64,000 nt of DNA from Psychrobacter sp. JCM 18901 (GTDB taxonomy: Bacteria; Pseudomonadota; Gammaproteobacteria; Pseudomonadales; Moraxellaceae): assembly GCF_000586435.1 (NCBI RefSeq), contig NZ_BAWH01000007.1, positions 1 through 64,000 on the forward strand, written 5' to 3'. How positions within the stretch are numbered: position 1 is the stretch's first letter; each line of letters begins with the position of its first letter. The translations under genes and the position numbers were made by a program. A model generated the notes under the pieces. The model did not search any database, had not been told where the DNA came from, and saw only the letters and a program-made list of their open reading frames with translations. Positions 55,817-64,000 of this stretch are shown one piece after another.

Positions 55817-57054
55817 ATGGCTCAACTTGATCCAAAAAAATATCAATAAAATCGTCTTGGCTTATTCAGGTGGTCTTGATACCTCAATCATCGCTAAATG
55901 GCTACAAGAAACTTATGATGCGGAAGTAATCACCTTTACCGCTGATATCGGTCAAGGCGAAGAAGTTGAGCCAGCACGAGCCAAAGCTCAAGCAATGGGT
56001 ATCAAGCATATTCATATCGAAGATTTGCGCGAAGAGTTCGCTCGTGATTATGTATTCCCTATGTTCCGTGCTAATGCTATCTACGAAGGTGAGTATTTGC
56101 TAGGTACGTCTATTGCCCGTCCATTGATTGCCAAGCGTTTGGTTGAGATTGCTAAAGAGCATAATGCCGATGCTATCAGTCATGGTGCGACTGGTAAAGG
56201 CAATGACCAAGTTCGTTTTGAGCTAGGTGCGGTCGCTTTATCACCAGACGTAGTGACTATTGCCCCTTGGCGTGAGTGGGATCTATCAAGCGTGAAAGTC
56301 TGATGAAATATGCTGAAGAGCATGATATCGCAATCGATTATGCGGGCAATAAGAAAAAAATCTCCTTACTCAATGGATGCTAACTTACTGCACATCTCTT
56401 ATGAAGGCGGTGTCCTAGAAGAACCGTATACTGAAGCAGAAGATGACATGTGGCGCTGGTCTGTCAGCCAGAAGAAGCACCTGATGAAGCGCAATATCTA
56501 GAACTAGAATACGAAAAAGGCGACATCGTTGCTATCGATGGCGAAGCGCTGAAGCTTATGAAGTCATGATTAAGCTGAACGAAATCGGTGGCAAACATGG
56601 TATCGGCCGTTTAGATATCGTTGAAAACCGTTACGTCGGTATGAAATCACGTGGTTGCTACGAGACGCCAGCGGGCACGATTATGCTAAAAGCGCATCGC
56701 GGTATCGAATCACTAACGCTTGATCGTGAAGCTGCCCATCTAAAAGATGAGCTAATGCCACGCTACGCAAAAATCATCTACAATGGCTATTGGTTCAGTC
56801 CTGAACGTATGATGCTACAAGCATTGATTGACAAGTCACAAGAATACGTCAACGGTACTGTACGTGTAAAACTGTATAAAGGTAGCGTGAGCGTCGTTGG
56901 TCGTAAATCTGACGACTCATTATTTGATGAAAAAATCGCTACTTTCGAAGATGACGCGGGCGCTTATGATCAAAAAGACGCAGAAGGCTTTATCCGTCTA
57001 AATGGCTTACGTCTAGCTATCGAAGCTAGCCGTGGTCGCGATTTATCTAAGTAA
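55817..57054 (+). CDS. argG: Argininosuccinate synthase (five frameshifts)
   Basis: Joins citrulline and aspartate in arginine synthesis. GGGAG supports ATG 55817. After correction the start reads [20 protein letters not shown] with the ATP pyrophosphatase P-loop [38 protein letters not shown] and [20 protein letters not shown] follow. Extra A: A7 55834-55840 and A7 56354-56360. Missing C: near 56291 (AGCCGT), 56467 (AGCCCA) and 56554 (AAGCCT). Corrected length is 412 residues, the usual size. Confidence 0.93.
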
Positions 57055-57096
57055 GTTTTTGGGCTACTTATAGTCAATTCGTAACTTAGATCGCAC

Positions 57097-57136
57097 AACA
57101 AAAAAGAGACTCTATATTGATAGGGTCTCTTTTTTA
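57097..57136 (+). terminator. Terminator after argG
   Basis: AAAAAGAGACTCTAT and TAGGGTCTCTTTTTT form a stem with one mismatch and a short loop. It may also serve the convergent hypothetical gene. Confidence 0.78.
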
Positions 57137-57198
57137 TGGTTAGTAAATGATTGCTAAAATGGTTGCTTTGAGGATAGCTGTCTTAATAGTAAAGCTTT

Positions 57199-58403
57199 TT
57201 ATTCAGCTTTTTCTGTCTTTGCAATGTCAGGTTCATCTTCATCTACCATTACAATGGCCACATCTTGCTGTTGACGCTCATCAATGGCATCTTGTTCTAA
57301 TACTTCTTCAGTTGCAAGGATGGCACCGTCAGATTTTTGCGATTGGTATTTTAAGGTAGCGAGCGCACCAAGGACACCAACGACAAGTATGATGATAAGA
57401 ATGACAGGATTTTTCCATAGCGGTGTAGAAGCCTCATACTCGATGGGCTTTTCACTAGTGGTGGTTGGTGTATTATCATTATTGCCGCCGATTAGTCCCA
57501 AACTTACTAAAGGCGGTTTAGGCGGATTGGCTGGTTCAGAGTTAACGCGCAGTCGATTTCGACTGAGATAGATATCTGAGATTTTGGCTAATTGAAGCAG
57601 CAACGTTGATGTGGTAAGGCAACGGCATGCATCTCCGTAAATACTAGCATATCGTTGTGACGACCCTGCTGTAGATTGTCAGGTGAACGCCCAATGGCTT
57701 TTAGATAATTGCCTGTTGCCATTTGCATATCTTGCACAGGTTCATAGTTTTCAGGTTTGAATCCGGACAGTTCATACCAGTAAGGATCAAAAGAAGGTGG
57801 AATGCTTGATAACTGCTCAGCATTTAGTAACGTACGCTCCGCATTATTCTCTGAGTTGTTCTCTATCGCTTCAACAGCTTCAGTAGTTGATTTGGGCAGG
57901 TCACTATTGTTTTCTGTCTCAGCAGATAAGGTATGCGTATGCTCTGGGCTAAATCGTGCCACTGATAAAAACTGTGGTTGTAGCGCAAACCATTTATTGA
58001 TCTCATCACTGTCTAGCTGACTGTATTCTGTCAGAATAGCCAATTCACGCAGCACAATCACGCACAAAGAGGTGAGTAGAGTTTGAGCCTGCTGCATCGT
58101 TGCATCAATATTCTCAGCGATATGTTCGCTTGCTTTTATGACACGGGCATTATCGCTAAATACAGCATCTGCCGCATCGTGACGATGGTAGAGTGTGGCG
58201 CTAATGGTGGCAAAGTTCATTGAGTTATACTGTCGTAACTCTTTGACAGCACTACGACTAAACAGCTTTTTGCTGACTGCTTGTCCCTGATGACGCTGCT
58301 GATAGGCGAGCAATGCACTTACGATGGCTTGTAGACTGGCATCCATCCCTAAGCGAGCTTGCGGTAGAGAAAGCTGTGCTGCATCGGCCAAAAGTGACAG
58401 CAT
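57199..58403 (-). CDS. Hypothetical protein with C-terminal membrane helix (frameshifted)
   Basis: About 401 residues after adding one base near 57605, which joins VFTEMHAVALPHQ to LLLQLAKISDIYLSR. The N-terminal part is helical (LPQARLGMDASLQAIVSALLAYQQ); an acidic Asn/Glu-rich linker follows, then SFDPYWYELSGFKPENYEPVQDM, a Pro-rich stretch, one helix (NPVILIIILVVGVLGALATL) and an acidic tail. The true start may be ATG 58465 (MTTISPTRVSMYDF) if a T is missing from the run near 58425. No family recognised. Confidence 0.6.
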
Positions 58404-58605
58404 AGGCTGGGTATCATGATATAAAAATCATACATCGACACACGTGTCGGTGAAATAGTCGTCATAATCTGCTAGCATCAAAAAGTGTGCCCCTATATTA
58501 CGGTGCCAAATGTCTTGATACAATCCCTTGATAATAGAAATTTTCAATCATTTTACTAACAACCTTAATAGTAATCTGATGAATGACTGATAGTCGGAAG
58601 CATTT

Positions 58606-59121
58606 ATGACCAATAATAAGACGCTTGATAAACAACTCGTGATTAATATCGCTGAGCAAACATTAACGATGTACCAGCAGCAGACTGAGGTTGCGAGATA
58701 CGTAGTCTCCACTGCAAAGAATGGTATTGGTAGTCAGCAGGATAGTGGTTGCACGCCGATCGGCAAGCATATCATTGAACAGAAAATAGGTGGTAGCGAG
58801 CCTATGAATGCGGTATTTGTCGGACGTGTGCCGACAGGTGAGATATACGATGCAAATCTTGGTAAGCTACATCCAAAGCGTGACTGGATATTAAGCCGTA
58901 TTCTTTGGTTAAGCGGTCTTGAAGAAGGGTTAAACAAAGGTAGTAATAGCAAAGGTGGTTGCGATACTTATGAGCGCTATATCTATATTCACGGTACACC
59001 AGATACTGAACCAATGAGTATTCCGCTATCACATGGCTGCATCCGTATGCGTAATGAAGATATTGTAGAATTATTTGAGCAAGTAGAAGAGGGTATGCCT
59101 GTTACGATTGTAGCTAATTAG
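58606..59121 (+). CDS. L,D-transpeptidase (YkuD domain)
   Basis: Cell-wall cross-linking or lipoprotein-attaching enzyme. The catalytic block is YIYIHGTPDTEPM, followed by SIPLSHGCIRMRNEDIVELF with the active Cys. The domain begins LDKQLVINIAEQTLTMYQQ. Length is 171 residues with no visible signal peptide, so export is unclear. Frame intact. Confidence 0.85.
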   Translation: MTNNKTLDKQLVINIAEQTLTMYQQQTEVARYVVSTAKNGIGSQQDSGCTPIGKHIIEQKIGGSEPMNAVFVGRVPTGEIYDANLGKLHPKRDWILSRILWLSGLEEGLNKGSNSKGGCDTYERYIYIHGTPDTEPMSIPLSHGCIRMRNEDIVELFEQVEEGMPVTIVAN

Positions 59122-59172
59122 GACATGTTGCACATTTAGCTATGGCGCTTACGGAAACTATTTGAACACAAT

Positions 59173-59210
59173 AAAAAAAGACAGCCTGTTATATAACAAG
59201 CTGTCTTTTT
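59173..59210. terminator. Terminator between L,D-transpeptidase and CYTH-CHAD genes
   Basis: AAAAAGACAGC and GCTGTCTTTTT form the outer stem, and CTGTTA/TAACA an inner stem. A/T runs on both sides suit both convergent genes. Confidence 0.8.
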
Positions 59211-59267
59211 ATGGAGCAGTATTACTTTATGAAATCAGTATCCGTCATAAAAATAATATTCCTACTT

Positions 59268-60869
59268 CTACCAAAACGTTGAGCTATCCGCAAATTTTGC
59301 TAAACGTGCATCAATATGACTCTGGTCATCAGTCAGTATGGCCGTAAACCAACCCGCACCATATAAAGCATTAGCATCTGTCTTTGACTTCAATTCATAA
59401 AACTGCTGATGTTGATTATCATCATTCAGTTGTTCTAACGCTTTTTGCGCTTTTATCAGCCTTTTTAGCCAATGTTTGGTTTTCTTCTTAGCTTTTTTTC
59501 TTACTTAGTAAAGGCGTAGAAAATTCACTGATGTAACGCAAATCTCTTAACTGATTGAGCAGCTCGCTTTCAGTGTGGTCATTATCATCAATGTCTGTGT
59601 TTACCTCTATGTCATCGCTCACAAGCTCGGTATCATTTATTTCGTCACTTACTTCAGCAGATTTTTTTATTGGTTTTAAGGCATTTTTTTATATTGTTTA
59701 GAAAGGACTTTCGTTAGCTTATCGCGGGCAAGCTGATCAGTCTGAGGTTCAATGCTTGGGTCGCTCATGGTAAAGGCAATCAGCTCTAACAGCGTTATCT
59801 GAAAGTCATTGGCTTGCAGCGTATTGATGGGCGTGATTTTGATATTTTCAATATCTGTCGTCCAGTCAACGGCAGGCGCGCCACATGCTTGTAGCCCAGG
59901 TTCGATCTGTGCATTAATATAAGCAAGTTGATAGTAATCGCTAAGTAAGGTTGCAGTTTGCTTTAGTATCGGCAGCCATTCAGGGTTAATCTCATCAGAG
60001 AAGTCAGCAAATGCTTTCAACGCAGTACGCAAGCGATCAATACCAATCCGCAACTGTAGAATATGATCGTCATCTATACTGCCAGCGACGATAGCACTGC
60101 TGTTTGGTAATATCTGCAATAAGCAATTATGTACGACTACACGTATAAAGGTAGGTGCACTACTGTCTTTGTCTATTTGCAATTGACTTAGGTTTGCGTT
60201 GACCGCTGGACTGTGATTTTGTCCGTTAATAAGTAAGCTACCGTTTTCAGCTTTGGTAACGGTAGATAGACACAGCTTATAGCGCTTGCACCAGGTTTTG
60301 GCAGTCGTAAATAGAAAATCTAAATCTCCTGACACCAGTTCAAACTCTATCTCTTGAATAGCTTTGCGTAGCGAGTCATCAGTACCATGAATAATCTCTC
60401 CTTGATCATAAGCCATTTCGATACAGTTATCGGCTTCATCCTCATTACTTTCTGTTAGCAACCGCGTAGTGCGTTCGACGTCAGTAACATAAAGTCGTGT
60501 CAGGTTTTTCGCTAGCTTTTTAAGTTTAAAGTCAGCCAATGCTGCAGCGACTGGAGTGTCTTGATATACCGCTAAATCAGGCATCAGCTCATTATTATCG
60601 AGCATCGCTTGTACTTGCTCATTATCGAGTACGGCATTGTGCTCCAAGCGTGCCGCGATACCATCACCACCAGCTTTAATGGTTTGGACCCATGTATCGC
60701 CTTCTTTGCGAATACGCAGACCGATACCTGCCTGTGCAAGCTGTTGGTCAGGCGTATCATAATAGTGTGCAGCCAGTTGTGTCACTTGTGAGGATTTAAC
60801 GTGTGTTTGACGCATCAAACTCTTTAGTCGCGACTCTGGTACCAAAAACTTCAGCTCTATCTCTTGCAT
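59268..60869 (-). CDS. CYTH-CHAD domain protein, inorganic triphosphatase YgiF-like (three frameshifts)
   Basis: The CYTH domain (residues 1 to about 210) opens with MQEIELKFLVPE, the ExExK metal motif, and has GLRIRKEGDTWVQTIKAGG and IQEIEFELVSGD. The CHAD domain follows, with His/Arg-rich helices such as DDDHILQLRIGIDRLRTALKAF. Three T7 runs (59493-59499, 59662-59668, 59684-59690) each have one base too many. Removing them extends the protein through a Lys/Asp-rich stretch, LLNQLRDLRYISEF and LYGAGWFTAILTDDQ to a stop at 59268, 532 residues. Likely hydrolyses triphosphate; CHAD domains bind polyphosphate, which fits with ppk in the window. Confidence 0.85.
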
Positions 60870-60961
60870 ATTAGCTCCTAATAATTCTGACTGATGGCTC
60901 TGATCGATGGTTGTGATAAACCATTATTAGTCTACCATTCTCTGATTATTTAAACCGCAAT

Positions 60962-60999
60962 AAAAAAAACCGCCCTACATGATGTAGGGCGGTTTTTTT
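60962..60999 (-). terminator. Terminator after aceA
   Basis: AAAAACCGCCCTACAT and ATGTAGGGCGGTTTTT form a perfect stem around one or two bases, with T runs on both strands. It lies about 30 bases beyond the aceA stop. Confidence 0.9.
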
Positions 61000-61025
61000 G
61001 ATAAATATTGCTAGTCTGTCGGTTA

Positions 61026-62613
61026 TTAGAACTGGTTCATCGTGTTCTTGCCGCCGCCAGCTTTCAGAGCGTTATCGCCTGAGAAGATTTCTTTGTGGTC
61101 ATCGCCAAGGTCTGAACCAGCCATTGCTTGGTGCTTAACACAAGAGATACCTTCGCGGATTTCTTTACGCTGTACGCCAGCTGCATAAGCAAGCATGCCT
61201 TCTTCACCGAAGTAGCCTTTAGCAAGTTCATGAACGCTAAGAGCAGTCGTGTGGTAAGTCGGTAGCGTGATTAAGTGATGGAATACACCAGCTTCACGTG
61301 ACGCATCACGTTGGAAGTTTTTAGCGGCTACGTCAGCGGCTGCATCAAGTTCAGTACCGTCGTAATCAGCACTCATCAAGTCATCTTTATTGTATGCAGA
61401 GATGTCTTTGCCTTCTTCTTCCCACTGTGCGATAACTTGCTTACGGAAGTTAAGCGTCCAGTTGAATGATGGGCTGTTGTTGTATACAAGCTTGGCTTTA
61501 GGCTGTTGCTCTTTAATACGGTCAACCATCATTTTGATGTGCTCTACGTCTGGAGTCGGTGTTTCGATCCATAGTAGGTCAGCGCCGTTTTCTAGAGCCG
61601 TTACACAGTCAAGTACAACACGGTCAATGTTAGTCTCTTCACGGAACTGATATAGACCGTTAGGTAGACGAACTGGGCGTACTAGTTTGCCGTTGTGCTT
61701 AAGTAGGCTGTCGTTTTCTTGAGCATTTTCTAGCGTTACTTCTTCCATTTCGATGAAATCGATGTATTTAGAAGCAAGATCGCCTGGCTCATTTGATACT
61801 GGGATTTTTTTGCGTTAGTGATGCGCCCTCGCTATCAGTACGAGCAACGATAACACCGTCTTCAACACCAAGCTCTAGGAATGCATAACGGATAGCGTTT
61901 AGCTTAGAGATGAAGTCTTCATGCGGTACCGTTACTTTACCAGCCTGGTGACCACATTGCTTAGCGTCAGATACTTGGTTTTCAACCTGAATGGCACAAG
62001 CACCAGCTTCGATCATTTGCTTAGTCAATAGGTAAGTAGCTTCTTCGTTACCGAAACCTGCATCGATATCAGCGATGATTGGCACAACATGTGAATCAAA
62101 GTTTTCGATTTTTTCTAGGATAGCTGAAGTGTCTTGGCCAGCTTCTTCAGCAGCGTTTAGCTCACGGAAGTAGTCGTTCAACACTTTAGCATCTGCTTGA
62201 CGCAAGAAGGTGTAGATTTCTTCGATTAGCTTAGGTACTGATGTTTTTTCGTGCATAGATTGGTCAGGTAGTGGACCAAACTCAGAGCGTAGGGCAGCTA
62301 CCATCCAACCTGAAAGGTAGATATAAGTTTTAGAAGTCGTACCGAAATATTTTTTCTTAGCGTACATAGTTTGCTGTGCAACAAAACCATGCCATGCACC
62401 TAAAGACTGCGTGTACTGAGACGTATCATTGTCATAATCTTCCATGTCTTGACGCATGATTTTTGCAGTATATTTTGCGATATCCAAACCCGTTTTGAAA
62501 CGGTTTTGTGACATCATACGTGCAGCATCAACTTCGCTAATGTTCTGCCAGTTGCCGTGCTTTTGCTTTAATTCACGTACTAAGTCGATCGCTGATTTAT
62601 ATGCAGTTGACAT
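61026..62613 (-). CDS. aceA: Isocitrate lyase, large subfamily (frameshifted)
   Basis: Splits isocitrate into glyoxylate and succinate. Active-site segments: ADIDAGFGNEEATY, VSDAKQCGHQAGKVTVPHED with the catalytic Cys (KQCGH form as in the Pseudomonas-type long enzymes), and YNNSPSFNWTLNF. The T7 run at 61805-61811 should be T6, joining SLTQKIPVSNEPGDLASKY. Corrected length is 528 residues, about 95 more than E. coli AceA and typical of this subfamily. Partner of GlcB. Confidence 0.93.
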
Positions 62614-63297
62614 CTATAGTCTCCTTGGTGGGGTGTAAAAACAAATAAGTTAATTGTTAAAATAATGGGTCTGTCGTTTTACTAAAATCTTTGTGCTAAA
62701 AAGTAATATACAAAATTTGGTCTATCATTTATCTGTCGAAGCTCTATTTACCCTAAACAAACCGCTAGGCTATTACAAGAAATTTGCTGAACTCAACAGT
62801 TGAAAATAATTGCTGGTTTATAAATATTTATCGATTCTCACTATATATCTAAAAGGTATCTGAGTACTTAATAGGCAGTGATGTCATAATTGGTAGCAAG
62901 AGGTGTTACAATAATGAGGTCAATTAACCGTATTTAATGACTGATAAAAACCATTAATATATTACTTAGCGACAATATTTAATTGGATAAAAACAGCTTA
63001 TGAACCTAAGGTTCGTCCTCTATGCTGCAAATCCTTTATAGAACTCACTATAACCACCTTACCAAGATTTATCTAATTTATGATAGTTATCTTTGGTATT
63101 TCTGTATGATATAATGTTTATATAACAGGGTCTTACGATAGGTTGAATGAGTTATAATGCAGATCTATCAGGAAAAACTAGAACAAAATTAGTAAAAAAA
63201 TAATGAAATTATGCTGTTACAGCGCACAAATCATTGTAGCAGTACTACAAATGCCAGCCTTAATATGGCGTTTATTCAAAAGCCAAGAGAACCAAAT
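62614..63297. other. Divergent control region aceA / LysR gene
   Basis: About 680 AT-rich bases. A small inverted repeat GAACCTAAGGTTC at 63002-63014 is the only clear symmetry. The divergent layout suggests, but does not show, that the LysR protein acts on aceA. Confidence 0.45.
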
Positions 63298-64000
63298 ATG
63301 AATTTGCAGCGGGTTGATTTAAATTTATTAGTCCATCTAGATGTGTTGCTACGAGAAAAAAACGTCACTCGCGCAGCCGAGCAGCTTGGAATTACTCAGC
63401 CTGCTATGAGTAATATCTTGCGCCGTTTGCGTAAGCTGTTTAATGATCCATTATTGGTACGCTCATCTGAGGGTATGACGCCAACTGAACGCGCCCTTGA
63501 GCTACAGCCACGTATCCGCGAGATACTCGCTGACTTGACTCAGGTGTTGGAGCCGCGTACCGAATTCCGCCCTTATAGTACCTCTCGTGTGTTCCGTATC
63601 ATGACATCGGATTATGCTGAAGCGACCCTAGTACCTAAGCTAGTAAAAGCACTACGTTCTGAAGCACCCAATGTTATTTTGGACTTTTTGACCCCATCAG
63701 ACGTCTCTTATCGAGATATGGAGCAGGGACGAGTTGATTTAGCGATTAACCGTTTTAATGAGATACCTCAAAGCTTCCATCAGGTTCTAGTATGGCGTGA
63801 TACTTTTAGCTGCCTCTTATCTTCTGACAGTCCTTATGCTAATCGTTTTAATTTAAAGAACTATCTAAAAGCACAGCACGTTTGGGTATCAAAAACAGGG
63901 ATGGGTGTGGGTTTGGGGTCAATCCAGAAAAATCTGGTGGACTAGGGTCTATCGATCAAGCCCTGCAGCGCCTTGGTCAAAAACGCCAAATCAGTGTCTT
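63298..64000 (+). CDS. LysR-family transcriptional regulator (partial at window end; frameshifted)
   Basis: The N-terminal winged helix-turn-helix reads MNLQRVDLNLLVHLDVLLRE, then VTRAAEQLGITQPAMSNILRRL and DPLLVRSSEGMTPTERALEL. The effector domain begins RVFRIMTSDYAEATLVPKL. ATG 63298 gives the standard start; the longer reading from 63211 adds unrelated residues. One G is missing from the run 63915-63918; with five G the frame continues GVNPEKSGGLGSIDQALQRL to the window edge. Ligand and targets unknown. Confidence 0.85.

Overview
The window looks like chromosomal DNA of a Moraxellaceae gammaproteobacterium, most likely Psychrobacter or a close relative. The reasons are the moderate GC content, AT-rich intergenic DNA, the pyrG-kdsA-eno-ftsB-ispD housekeeping group, a large-subfamily isocitrate lyase with malate synthase G, and the lldP-lldD pair. 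The genus is inferred from protein resemblance, not from a search. No prophage, insertion sequence, integron or CRISPR array was seen. Almost everything is housekeeping or nutrient uptake.

Layout. 1-11.7 kb is an iron-siderophore uptake locus: a FepA-type outer-membrane receptor, a PepSY membrane protein, a four-gene ABC importer on the minus strand (binding protein, two permeases, ATPase) and tonB-exbB-exbD, with Fur-box-like palindromes in the control regions. 11.9-20.1 kb carries a DUF2799 lipoprotein, a hypothetical gene, topA, sodC and lon. 20.5-28.1 kb carries an NhaC-like antiporter, small hypotheticals, fthC (5-formyl-THF cyclo-ligase), fumC, a peroxiredoxin, a MipA/OmpV porin and a rhomboid protease. 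28.2-31.3 kb is the L-lactate operon lldP-lldD. 31.7-40.6 kb carries a glutaredoxin-like gene, mtgA, ppk1, four tiny acidic proteins, miaE and glcB. 41.2-52.6 kb carries a porin, pyrG, kdsA, a copper module (degenerate HMA protein, CopZ-like chaperone, CopA), eno, ftsB, ispD and a BLUF photoreceptor. 52.8-64 kb carries tRNA-Glu, a small basic membrane protein, rnt, pyrC, argG, a hypothetical, an L,D-transpeptidase, a CYTH-CHAD protein, aceA and a LysR regulator cut by the window edge.

The main caveat is sequence quality. About 27 genes, many of them essential (topA, eno, pyrC, argG, ispD), are broken by single-base indels. Thirty-one sites have one A or T too many in a run of seven or eight. 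About twenty lack a base, mostly a C or G in a short C/G run (often GCC or GGC). After correction every gene reads through at family-typical length, and each corrected length is a multiple of three. These are therefore reported as single genes with probable consensus errors, not as pseudogenes.

How the genes work together: TonB-ExbB-ExbD energises the receptor, and the ABC system carries the ferric siderophore across the inner membrane. No siderophore biosynthesis gene is present in the window, which would suit use of foreign siderophores. LldP/LldD, AceA, GlcB and FumC support growth on lactate, acetate or fatty acids through the glyoxylate shunt. SodC, the peroxiredoxin, Lon, PPK1 and CopA/CopZ give stress and metal tolerance.
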